From assembly GCA_028583605.1 (NCBI GenBank), contig CM053331.1, forward strand, positions 37,264,283 to 37,328,282: a stretch of DNA of 64,000 nt, given 5' to 3'. Source of the stretch: Dastarcus helophoroides. Its lineage: Eukaryota > Arthropoda > Insecta > Coleoptera > Bothrideridae. How positions within the stretch are numbered: the stretch's first letter is position 1; each line of letters starts with the position of its first letter. Below the pieces are notes generated by a model. It was not told the origin of the DNA. It saw only the letters and a list, made by a program, of their open reading frames with translations, and did no database searches. Positions 12,201 through 22,300 of the stretch are shown here, piece after piece. The translations under genes were made by a program, and so were the position numbers.

Positions 12201-12574
12201 AAACCCTTAATTTGCAAAAAAGTGAAAATTTCGAGAAAACTGATGTTTTGAAAAAAATGAAATTGTCAAAAATACGGGAAGTTTAAAAACAGCGGAAATT
12301 TTAAAATGTCAAAAGAAGTTTTCAGAAAATTGCGAATTTTCATTAAAATCGAATTGTTCAAAATTTACAAACTTATTTGACAATAATATTTATTAATGTG
12401 TGATTGAAATTTAATTTGGTTTTGCAGAGTTTGGAAGCTACAAAGAAGCAGTTGCGGCAGGCCAATACGCAGGTTGTGGAGGCAGCTCTAAGTAGCAACA
12501 CGAAGCAGTTGGTCGAACTTTGGATAAGTGATGAGTGTCAAAAACATTTTGTTAACTTTAAGGCAACAAACTAA
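3255..12574 (+). CDS. Gene A: CDY/CDYL-like protein with C-terminal crotonase-fold domain, 8 exons
   Basis: Coding exons are 3255-3663, 4694-5490, 5699-6287, 7016-8376, 8965-9140, 9824-10034, 10086-10229 and 12428-12574. Every junction is GT-AG with matching phase, and the total is 3834 bases (1277 residues). The ATG at 3255 follows a probable acceptor at 3246. Residues 1-360 are acidic and contain a duplicated CYPIEEVTVK / YYPIEEVTVK element. Residues 363-369 (KKGRRPK) resemble an AT-hook. Residues 700-820 are Lys/Glu/Ser/Asp repeats. From about 1035 to the end is an enoyl-CoA hydratase/isomerase fold with the CDY-family signature CLGLD (1083-1087), then GHCVGLG (1130-1136), APYGSLG and the EEAYRRGLV helix. 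Family knowledge: CDYL proteins are nuclear transcriptional co-repressors that bind acyl-CoA. Odd points: no chromodomain is visible, and positions equivalent to the two catalytic glutamates of crotonase are Thr1138 and Tyr1158. A nuclear co-repressor role is inferred from the family. Confidence 0.88.
3664..4693 (+). other. Gene A intron 1
   Basis: Donor GTGAGT at 3664 and acceptor TTTTTTGTAG ending at 4693. The intron is AT-rich and contains a small tandem repeat at 4331-4390. No other gene is seen. Confidence 0.8.
4331..4390. repeat. 20-bp tandem repeat, three perfect copies
   Basis: The unit aattgaattatcaactttaa is repeated exactly three times within gene A intron 1. Confidence 0.9.
6288..7015 (+). 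other. Gene A intron 3
   Basis: Donor GTGAGT at 6288 and acceptor ATCCGCAG ending at 7015, after a long T tract around 6960-6972. The split codon a|gt gives Ser599. The content is AT-rich. A short open frame at 6701-6892 lies wholly inside the intron and has no support as a gene. Confidence 0.8.
8477..8620. repeat. Foldback MITE (family F1) in gene A intron 4
   Basis: The terminal arms read gattttgtcctctgaaacca on the left and tttcaggggacaag on the right, so the ends are inverted copies. The centre contains gatagccaaactatcatctt, a smaller hairpin. This is the first of several family F1 copies in the window (see 9237, 16974, 37205, 38765 and 60414). Confidence 0.75.
9237..9390. repeat. Foldback MITE (family F1) in gene A intron 5
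   Basis: The ends are tacaaatcttgccccttaaa and tttcaggggacaagatgtgt, with inner arms ccaagaaagattaaaaaa and tttttaatctttcttgg. The centre carries gatgatagcttggctatcg. A detached piece of the same core lies at 9488-9545. Because the family lies in introns with intact splice sites, it is probably neutral to gene A. Confidence 0.8.
9583..9775. repeat. 18-bp minisatellite, about 10.7 copies
   Basis: The unit tatgctcgttctaaacaa is repeated with period 18 inside gene A intron 5, ending about 48 bases before the acceptor of exon 6. Outer copies diverge (gcttgttcc, ggtcattct) and central copies are nearly identical, the usual pattern of unequal exchange. It produces repetitive reading frames on both strands that are not genes. 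Confidence 0.95.
10337..10451. repeat. Near-perfect foldback palindrome with GC-rich arms
   Basis: A 115-bp hairpin in gene A intron 7. The left arm starts actgataccgttcgcgaccg and the right arm ends cggtcgcgaacgatatcagt. Arms are about 46 bases and differ at only a few positions. CpG-rich arms (ttcgcg, cgcgaa) stand out from the AT-rich surroundings, which suggests insertion from elsewhere. No clear target duplication was identified. Confidence 0.85.
10470..11940. repeat. ~130-bp tandem repeat, about 11 copies, in gene A intron 7
   Basis: The phrase taacgaatcaaagaactc, or a one-base variant, recurs about every 130 bases from 10538 to 11838. Each unit also contains gtccagatcattcgaaattg and aagaataagattttgaaaaa. 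The array fills most of the 2.2-kb intron 7 (10230-12427), the longest intron of gene A. Minus-strand open frames across it (such as 10946-11128 and 11207-11389) are copies of the repeat, not genes. Confidence 0.93.
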
Positions 12575-13105
12575 TAACCGTACAAATATAAGTTAGGTTA
12601 TAAGTTCTTAACTTAAGCTGAAAAAAAACTAATTTTCGGGAAATTGTATCATTAGTTTGGTACATACTGCTTCAAAAATTTATTTTTTATATTTTGATAA
12701 AGTAGTCTAAGATTGTCCTGTTTTTAGGATATATTTTCTTAAATGTAGAACTGTTTGAATATGTCCGACGTTTGGTTGCATTTAATGCAGAAATAGAAGT
12801 GCAATTTTCCATTTTAGTACAAAGCAGTTGTACAAATTTACTTTTTTTATTAATACCTGCATACAAAGCTTATTGACTGAGTTATTGACTGAACAATTTT
12901 TAAAAATTTTGTTTAATTTAAAACTTTGCATAAATGCTTAGGTTCAATTTTTAGCGGTCAAGGTTCCAATTTGCCTAACACTTATTTGTTCTTATGAATT
13001 TATCGTGGGGCCAATCGTTTGTTTTCATTGTATTGTTGAATTTTTAAAAGGTAAATTTGTACTTCTATTTATTTATATCAACCAGGAACTTATTAAATTA
13101 CCAAT

Positions 13106-13111
13106 AATAAA
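13106..13111 (+). terminator. Candidate polyadenylation signal of gene A
   Basis: This is the first exact AATAAA that I find downstream of the gene A stop codon at 12572-12574. It would give a 3' untranslated region of roughly 550 bases. Variant signals upstream (cataaa near 12930) cannot be excluded. Confidence 0.4.
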
Positions 13112-13308
13112 TGTTTGGGTATTATTTTGACATCATAATTTGTAACCGTACAACTAAAAATGTAGTCACTGCGTCATATTTTTCTATTGTGTACATATAA
13201 AAATTGAATTTTCAATTGTTACCCTTGGGCTTTTTTCTTGGAATTCCTTTGCTTAACAATTTCATTTTTAGGAAGTTATTTAACAAAGTTGACAACATAT
13301 TAATCAAG

Positions 13309-13690
13309 CAAAGTTAGATTAACTATGCCTTTAAGTAAGGTTAACTGTGCTTCTAAGTTAGGTTAACCAGATTGCTAAGTCTGGTTAAACAGGCTGCTAA
13401 GTCAAGTTAACCTGACTGCTAAGTCAAGTAAACTCGGCTGCCAAATCAGGTTAACAAGGCTAGGTCAGGTTAACCTGACTGCTAAGTCAAGTTAACTCGT
13501 CTGCCAAGTCAGGTTAACCAGGCTAAGTCAGGTTAAGCAGGCGGCTAAGTCAGGTTAACCAGGCTGCTAAGTCAGGTTAACCAAGCTGTTAAGTCGAGTT
13601 ATCCATGCTGGTAAGTAGGGTTACATGAGGTTAATCGTGTCACTAAGCAAGGTTACATGCACATTATTGTTGTCACAAAGCAAGGTTAAA
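13309..13690. repeat. ~22-bp minisatellite built on AGGTTAACC
   Basis: Degenerate units such as gctaagtcaggttaaccagg are repeated about 15 times. The GTTAAC palindrome is the most conserved part. The array ends before 13700 and lies a few hundred bases past the probable end of gene A. Confidence 0.88.
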
Positions 13691-13699
13691 TAATATGAA

Positions 13700-15117
13700 G
13701 AGAGCTTTAATAGGGGCACCGGATGTCGAGCGATTGTGGATGGTATTCAAGTTAACGGGGTGTAATCAAAAGCAACTTTTCTATTTAATGTCACTAGTTT
13801 ATTTCTTTATTCTCACCTAATCATAAGTATATAATTTTGAGTTTTTTGTAGTTGTATGTTCACTGATGTACATATACATTTTCTTTCTAATACTTAAAAT
13901 TTTCATCGATAAAGAATAATTGATTTAATTTGATGGTAAAACACAACCATTATTTTTCATTTGGCTGAAAATTGATTAGTATATTTAGAATTTAACTGAA
14001 CTTGTATGACTAGTGTGAAATTTTTATAACTCGTGTGAGTTTTGTTGTCCGAATTAATGGATTTCTGAATGTTCAATAATTTAAGAATTTTCATATTTTA
14101 TACATTATATTTTGTTGTTTTAGAAATTATATGGTATACATATTTAGATTATGTAATGATTTATATTATGGTTATTCAAAATACATAGTGAATGTTTCTC
14201 TTTTATTTCACAAGTAGTATTATTTTACCTTTTACCTCCATTCTTAATTTGTTTTATGCTTTGCTATATATTTAAATAACATTTATGTGCCAATGCCTAT
14301 CTACGCTTTCAAAATAAGAAATATTGGGATTTCTTCTCACCATTGTAACCATTTTTTAAAATTTTGTAAAATCGATATTGCGAAAAATGCAAGTTCTATT
14401 AAACCATGTCTCCAAACTTAGCGAAATAGAATTCAAACTTTGAAATTTAGGTTTTATCATTGTTTGAGGAACAAGTGGAAATTTCGAGAAAGATTTACAA
14501 TTTTTAGAAATAAACTTCGATAAAGTAGAAATTTCTAAAAAAATGTAATCAGTAAAACTATTCTCTTAAAGTTAATGGCTTAATATTTATATTAAAAGCT
14601 ACCTTTAGAGGTTTGAGAACAAATTGGCTGTTTTATTTTGTATTTTTCTATACGCCTTGGGAGCTAACGTCATTGATAAATGTGTCTCCACATGAATTTA
14701 TCCAATCTCTACAGGTGATTAGAATTTTTTTAATTCAAACTTCTAAATCTTTAAATTTAAATTCGAAATTTTGCCCTTAATTTAGCACTTCCGATGTTTA
14801 ACTTGAAATGTTGAGGGACATTTTTTGTAGACATTTTGAAGTTTCTTCTCGAAATTTCAAAGTCGTTTCCAAATTTTGCATTTGGATTCAAAATTCGAGA
14901 CACCGTTTTGTAGAAGTTTTTAAATTAAAGCCAAAATATTACGTTTTGCTCTTTTTATTTCAAAATTCCTATACCGCTTTTAAATTCGAATATTTTTCTA
15001 AATGTTGAGTCTCTCCGAAACTTTTCAGTTTAAACTTAGAAATACTTTTTAAAATTCTCTTTCAAATCGAAATTTAGTTAGGTGTCTCGAATTTGTTTTA
15101 TCCAGTTCAACAATCGA
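13700..15117. other. AT-rich intergenic sequence
   Basis: No gene, RNA gene or strong repeat is visible. A short open frame at 14808-15008 has no recognisable features. Confidence 0.4.
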
Positions 15118-15568
15118 AGTACAAATCTTATCCCCTGAAACCAAGAAAGATTAGAAAACAGAAGGTTTCGAGAAAAGAGGACGAAATCTCAAGAAGCCAA
15201 ATTTGCAAAAAGAGGGACGAAATTTCGAAAAGTCAACATTTCAATTTTGTGTTACAGTTTTTGTAGAAAAACGAAATTTCAGTGAGAAATTCTGAATTTT
15301 ACGAAGAAGGGTCAAATTTTCGAGAAAGCAGGGTGCCTCCAATTTTAACTTCGGGATAAATTATTGCAAAATAAGTATATACTTCAAACTGGAATGGGAA
15401 GCTTGAAAAAAAGATCGAAATATTTAGTCATCGGAACAATTCACAAAATTTCAATAAAAAACCCTCAATATAAAGAAAAATGACCAAATTGTCAAAAAAA
15501 TCAAATTTTGAGAAATGGGGACGAAATCTCAAGAAGCCAAATTTACAGAAAGAGGGACGAAATTTCGA
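15118..15568. repeat. F1 MITE end fragment followed by 1.2 copies of the ~340-bp repeat
   Basis: 15118-15163 (tacaaatcttatcccctgaa) matches one end of the F1 foldback family. From 15178 the sequence matches the ~340-bp unit that fills the inner inverted repeat (cttcaaactggaatgg near 15390, ggacgaaatctcaagaagcc twice). This copy lies just outside the left boundary of the inverted repeat at 15569, so the array family predates or flanks that rearrangement. Confidence 0.8.
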
Positions 15569-15628
15569 AAAGTATGGTGTCGTTTGGAAATGCTTATTTG
15601 GCTTGTTTGGTAATTGGAGTGTATTACT

Positions 15629-15995
15629 CAGAGACTAAATAGACTGAACGTTTCAATGTTGTCTCATGCGTACAGTTGAAGCTAAAATTCGGGGAAGTGG
15701 GGAGGTGCATTCCACTACTCTTTGATATGGTCGGATTAAGTAAAAATTTATAAATACGAAACTTGCCGCGTAACGGTTCTAACGATTTAGATGAAACTTT
15801 AGAATTAGAGGCTTTTGGACCAATAGGATAATTTTTATAAGTGTTTTTTGGTAAAAGTTCAGGAGAACTATTTTCAAAGACATCTTGGTTTAATAGTAAA
15901 ATAATTTTCTTGCGAGCTAGATGGAGCTAGGCTTTCGCCAGGCTTCCAACTGGCTTCACTGCTTACCGTGTTAGGTTCAGTCTATTTAGTCTCTG
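15629..15995. mobile_element. Non-autonomous hAT MITE, 367 bp, with 8-bp target duplication
   Basis: The termini are perfect 21-base inverted repeats beginning cagagactaaatagactg and ending cagtctatttagtctctg. They are flanked by the direct repeat gtattact at 15621-15628 and 15996-16003. An 8-bp duplication and CAGNG-type ends are diagnostic of the hAT superfamily. No coding capacity is present. The mirror position in the right arm (38281-38288) has a single gtattact in reverse orientation and no insert, which is a natural empty site. Confidence 0.93.
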
Positions 15996-16973
15996 GTATT
16001 ACTGGATCGTTTGCTAGATTGCATGAAAACTCGCAACGTTTAGAGGAACGTATTTTTTTTCAAATATACTTAAATTGTTGATATACTTCAGCCAACAATT
16101 GTTAATATTTTTTATTTATCTGCAAGCTCAAGCCAATTAGGAATATTATTCAATGTTGGATAAATATTTGCAGAAAAAGTATAACCAAATTTAATATTTG
16201 AAGTGAAACAATGTGTATTTATCTTTGATGTTGTTGATATTCAAGGATGGAAAAAATTCTTGTGGAAAATGAAAATGTAATAAACTTTGCACGTCAACTT
16301 TATTATCGATTTTTAAAATTCCACATTTACTTTTGTCACTTTAACATGCCTTGCAAATAATGATCAATTTAAATAAATTATTGATGAGCATGAAAATACT
16401 GAAGGTGAAAAATGTGAATTTAATGTTACATATGAGCGTTAATTGATTAATGAACGAATTAAACAGGAGAGAAATCTATATTTTATTCGAGTAGCTCAAA
16501 TTGTAATCTCTGTGTTTCCATTTTGTGTTATTTGTATTAACTTAATTTATTCATTAATTAAAGAAAAAATCATCTGCAGATAAATGTAGAATAGATGGGC
16601 ATACTTTTTTCATTGCCCTTTAACTTCTTAAATAATTTAAGTACGATTTCATGTAAATGTGTATCTAAGTGTGGTACACCAAGTACTTAAAATCTTTAAT
16701 GAAAGACTTGCTCATTTAATAAGTATTTATTACCAAGACCAGAAAACAAAATTACAGGACGTTAAACTAGGTTTAACTGTCATCCTCCTTTCATAATTAT
16801 TTTATTTCAATAACAATAATTTAACGAATTATTTTTACATAAAGTTTGAATGCTTTATTTAGAAATTTCACTCCTCACAATTCCAAGTTTAAGCTAGAAA
16901 TATTTATTTAATTTCAGGTTAACGTTCAAAATTTCAAAAAAAGTCAAAACTAAAAGTCTAGTGAAAAATTGAA

Positions 16974-17082
16974 ATACAAATCTTCTCCCCGGAAACAAAG
17001 AAAGATTAAAAAACACAACAAAGGTTGCTCAACCTTTGTTGTGTTTTTTAATCTTTCTTGGTTTCAGGGGACAAAATTTGTA
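16974..17082. repeat. Foldback MITE (family F1), left-arm copy
   Basis: Nearly a pure hairpin: aaagattaaaaaacacaaca then aaggttgctcaacctt then tgttgtgttttttaatcttt, flanked by tacaaatcttctccccgg and caggggacaaaatttgta. It is mirrored at 37205-37316 in the right arm, so it was present before the inverted duplication. Confidence 0.88.
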
Positions 17083-18739
17083 AGATAACCAGGGACCAAT
17101 CGGTTTCACCAAAATAAAAGTCTAGTTTTCAGTCAGTTAAAACTTCGAAACACAATTCGAATTCATAAAATCGATAGAAATGAATCGGCAGATTCTTTTT
17201 TAATTTTGACTCACATCTGATGTTCCTCTTTTGGTATATTTTTTTTTAGATGAAGTAGTTAAATATTCGAAGCTTTGTCAAAATTTCAAGCTTAAATTTG
17301 ATGTTTTCAGTTTTTTAATATCAATTTTAATCTCTACTTCTGCAAAAAAGCCTTATTTTAGCAATTAAAAGATGAATTGTCTGGTAAAAAGTCGTGCTTC
17401 TAGATTTAAATTTCGAATATGCAGTTAAAGCTGCAAAAAATTGCTTTCAATTAAAATTTTTGGTAAAATATTCAAAGTCAAGTCAAATCTATTAATAAAA
17501 GCTTTCCCAAAGTTTTGACTTTTTTTTATAAATGTTGGACATTAAGAAATTGTCCTATTTTTTCGAAATATTTGCTGTTTTATTAAAATCACTTGTTCAA
17601 GTTTGGAACTTCTATTTTTATTTAAATGAAGATATAAATTTCAGCAGAAAATGGCAAAAAAATGTTTGGAGAAATCTTCTCGAGTTAAAATAAAAACTCT
17701 AAAAGAACTAAATTTTCTAAAAAAAACTCTTACTTCGGTTTTAATCCTAACATTTGGACTTTTCTAGAGGATTTGACTTATGAGGGATAAATCGTCCATT
17801 TAAAGTTTTATCGACTGAAAGTCGAGAAAGTTCTTCTCGATATTTCAACTTTTTTTTAAAAAAAAAACAACATTTATTAAAAAAATCCTAGTTCAGAACT
17901 AACACTTGAGGTTTGGTCGAAATTCCTAATTGAAAATCGGAATTTCTAGTTGAAGTCGGAAACGCTTTCTCGATATTTCAAAAAAATCAAATCTCGAAGG
18001 AAAAAAAAGATCAGAATTTCGAGAAATCAAATTTCCCCCAAAGAAAAGAGGAATTTTTGAAAAAAAGGTCAACATTTTAACTTCGAGTCGAAATGTTTGA
18101 GAAAAAGTGTAATTTTCAACTAAGAAGTGGAAAATTAACAAAAAATCGTCCATTTAAAGTTTTATCGAAATTCCTAACTGAAAGTCAAGAATTTCAACTT
18201 TTTTCTTCTTTAAAAGAACAACATTTATTACAAAAATCCTAGTTTAGTACTAACTCTTGAAGTTTGGTTGAAATTCCTAATTGAAAATCGGAATTTCTAG
18301 CTCAAAGTCGAGAAAATATTTCTCGATATTTCAAAAAAATCAAATCTCGAAAGAAAAAAAACATCAGAATTTCGAGAAGTCAAATTTCCCCAAAGGAAAG
18401 GGGAAATTTCGAGAAAAGAGTCAACATTTTAACTTCGAGTCGAAATGTTTCAAAAAAAGTCTAATTTTCAACTAAGAAGTGGAAAATTAACAAAATTTTA
18501 ATTTGAATTACTAAATTTTAAGAAAAAGAGCAAATTTTCTGACAAAATGATGGATTAGTCCAAAAATTTCAATGAAAAACACCAAATTCACAAAAAATGA
18601 CCAAGTTGCCAAAAAAGAACAAATTTTAACGAAATTATGAGAAACCAAAATTGCAGAAAAAGTGACATTTCGAGTTAAAAAATCGACAATTCAATTTTGG
18701 GTTAAAGTTCTTCTAGAAAAACTGGTACTTTCGATGGAA

Positions 18740-18912
18740 AATTCTGACATTCAAGAAAAAAAGATACAAACTGCAAAAAAGCAAATCTCTACACAAAAAA
18801 AAAGTCTAGAATTTCAAGAAGTCGTCTTTCTTTCGGAAAATTCGACTTCTTGAAATTCTAGCTATTTTTTTGTCTAGAGATTTGCTTTTTTTGCAGTTTG
18901 TACCTCTTTCGA
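18740..18912. repeat. Hairpin in left arm
   Basis: gcaaatctctacacaaaaaa and ctagaatttcaagaagtc are followed by their reverse complements gacttcttgaaattctag and tctagagatttgctttttt, with a short loop near 18830. The mirror copy is at 35019-35190. Confidence 0.85.
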
Positions 18913-19399
18913 GAAAATTTAAGAAAAAAAGGTCCACATTTCGACTTCGAATCAAAAATTTTGAACAAATGCAAAATTTTCAAAAGTTTGGAATAAGACA
19001 AATTTTCTAAAGATTCGTAAGAAAAATTCACAGAACTTCAGCTGATATTTAACAAAAATCAATTTTCATTTAAAAAAAAGGTCAACTTTGGGACAAATTA
19101 CTGCAACAAATTAAATAATTCTAAACGAAATGAAAAGCTCAAGAAAAAGGTCGAAATTTGCAGAATTATCGCAACAATTCGCAAAATTTCAATAAAAAAA
19201 CTCGGCATTTTATCAAAACTGACCAAATTATCAAAATCGTCAAATTTCGAGTAAAAAGGGCGTATTTTCAAGAGACCGAGTTTGCAGAAAAAAAAGACAA
19301 AATTTCGAAAAGTCATCATTTCAATTCTACGTTGAAGTTTTTCTACAAAAACAAAATTTAGTGAAAAATTCTAAATTTTAAGAAAAAGGGTCAAATTTT

Positions 19400-22300
19400 C
19401 GAAAAAAAAGGTACCTCCAATTTTAACTTTGGGATAAATTGTTGCAAAATAAGTAAATACTTCAAACTGGAATGGAAAGCTTGAAAAAAAGATCGAAATT
19501 TTTAGACATCGGAACAATTCACAAAATTTCAATAAAAAACTCTGAATTTAAAGAAAAATGACCAAATTGTCAAAAAAATCAAATTTTGAGAAACGAGGAC
19601 GAAATCTCAAGAAGCCAAATTTGCAGAAAGAGGGACGAAATTTCGAAAAGTCAACATTTCAATTTTGTGTTAAAGTTTTTGTAGAAAAACGAAATTTCAG
19701 TGAAAAATTCTGAATTTTAAGAAGAAGGGTCACATTTTCGAGAAAAAAAGGTGCCTCCAATTTTAACTTCGGGATAAATTGTTGCAAAATAAGTAAATAC
19801 TTTAAACTAAAATGGAAAGCTTAAGAAAAAAATTGAAATTTTCAGAGTCATCGTAACAACTCACAAAATTTCAATAAAAAACCGAATTTAAAGAAAAATG
19901 ACCAAATTGTCAAAAATATCAAATTTTGAGAAAAGAGGACGAAATTTCAAGAAACCAAATTTGTAGAAAGCGGGACGAAATTTTGAAAAGTTAACATTTC
20001 AATTTTGTGTTAAAAGTTTTTGTAGAAAAACAAAATTTCACTGAAAAATTCTTAATTTTAAGAAGAAGGGTCAAATTTGCGAGAAGAAAAGGGTGCCTCT
20101 AATTTTAACTTTGGAACAAATTATTGCAAAAAAGGTAATTACTTCTAATTGAAATGGAAAACTTGATAGAAACGTCGAAATTATCAGACTTATCGAAAAA
20201 ATTCATAATATTTTAATAAAAAACTTTGAATTTAAAGAAAAACGTTGGGGAAAAAAGATGCAAAAAACCTAAATTTTTAGAAAAAAAGGACAAAATTTCA
20301 AGAAGGCCAGTTTCAGTTTCTTGGAAAAAAAGGCGGAATTTCAATGCAACATTTTAATTTTGAGGCGAAATTTTTGGAGAAGAGTAAAATTTTCAACTAA
20401 AGCATGAAAAAACAGGGAATAAGTTGAGATTTCTAGAGATTTATAAGAAAAATTCGCAACATTTTAATTTGAATTAGGCAAGTTTTAAAAAAAGGTCCAA
20501 AAGGCGCAAAATTTTTCAAAGTGTCTAAACTTTGAACTCGAATATCGACTTTTTCTAAAAATTAGGACTCTTTTACTTGACAATTCATCTTTAACTTCTA
20601 AGTTTCAACTTTGTTTTCTGAAAATTCTAAATTAATTAATTAAATTAAAATTAATAGACTGAAAATCTCAAATTTAAACTCGTTTTAAAAAAGTAAATAC
20701 CTCAAAGTGGAATGGAGAAAAAGATCGAAATTTTCAGAACCATCGAACCAATTCACAAAATTTTAATAAAAAACTCCGAATTTAAAGAAAAATGACCAAA
20801 TTGTCAAAAAAATCAAATTTTGAGAAAAGAGAACGAAATCTCAAGAAGCCAAATTTACCGAAAGAGGAACGAAATTTCGAAAAGTCAACATTTCAATTTT
20901 GTGTAAAAGTTTTTGTAGAAAAACAAAATTTCAGTGAAAAATTCTGAATTTTAAGATGAAGGGTCAAATTTTCGAGAAAGCAGGGTGCCTCCAATTTTAA
21001 CTTCGGGATAAATTGTTGCAAAATAAGTAAATCCTTCAAACTGGAATGGAAAGCTTAAGAAAAAGATCGAAATTTTCAGAGTCATCGGAACAATTCACAA
21101 AATTTCAATAAAAAACTCTGAATTCAAAGAAAAATGACCAAATTGTCAAAGAAATCAAATTTTGTGAAATGGGGACGAAATTTCAAGAAGCAAAATTTGC
21201 AGAAAGAAGGACGAAAGTTGGAAAAGTCCACAATTTAATTTTGTGTTAAAGTTTTTGTAGAAAAACAAAATTTCAGTGAAAAATTCTGAATTTTAAGAAA
21301 AGGGGTCAAATTGTCGGGAAAAAAAGCTGCCTCCAATTATAATTTCGGGATAAATTGTTGCAAAAAAGTAAATACTTCAAACTGGAATGGAAAGCTTGAG
21401 AAAAAGATTGAAATTTTTAGACTCACCGAAACAATTCACAAAATTTCAATAAAAAACTCTAAATTTAAAGAAAAATGAGCAAATTGTCAAAATAATCAAA
21501 TTTTGAGAAACGAGGATGTAATCTGAAAAAGCCAAATTTGCAGGAAGAGGGACGTAATTTTGAAAAGTCAACATTTCAATTTAGCGTTAAGTTTTTTGTA
21601 GAAAAACAAAATTTCAGTGAAAAATTCTGAATTTTAAGAAGAAGGGTCAAATTTTCGAGAAAAAAAGGTGCCTCCAATTTTAACTTCGGGATAAATTGTT
21701 GCAAAATAAGTAAATACTTCAAACTGGAATGGAAAGCTTGAGAAAAAGATCGAAATTTTCAGTCATCGGAACAATTCACAAAATTTCAATAAAAAACTCT
21801 GAATTTAAAGAAAAAAGACCAAATTGTCAAAAAAATCAAATTTTGAGAAATGAGGACGAAATTTCAAGAAGCCAAATTTGCAGAAAGAGGGACGAAATTT
21901 CAAAAAGTCAACATTTCAGTTTTGTGTTAAAGTTTTTGTGGAAAAACAAAATTTCAGTAAAAAATTCTGAGTTTTAAGAAGAAGGGTCAAATTTTCGAGA
22001 AAAAAAGGTGCCTCCAATTCTAACTTCGGGATAAATTGTTGCAAAATAAGTAAATCCTTTAAATTGGAATGGAAAGCTTGAGTAAAAGATCGAAATTTTC
22101 AGTCATCGGAACAATTCACAAAATTTCAATAAAAATCTCTGAATTTAAAGAAAAATGACCAAATTGTCAAAGAAATCAAATTTTGTGAAATGGGGACGAA
22201 ATTTCAAGAAGCCAAATTTGCAGAAAGAGGGACGAAATTTCGAAAAGTCAACATTTCAGTTTTGTGTTAAAGTTTTTGTAGAAAAACAAAATTTCAGTGA

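Larger units (their letters stand above)
15569..19400. repeat. Left outer arm of a 22.8-kb inverted repeat
   Basis: The arm opens with aaagtatggtgtcgtttgga. Its exact reverse complement closes the right arm at 38340. Throughout, left-arm sequence reappears reversed on the right. For example, 16321-16470 matches the reverse of 37831-37980 with four differences in about 150 bases. The open stretch 18281-18475 (+) and its mirror 35455-35649 (-) give identical translations. Contents: a hAT MITE only on this side (15629-15995), AT-rich unique sequence, an F1 foldback (16974-17082) and a hairpin (18740-18912). No gene is recognised. Confidence 0.92.
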
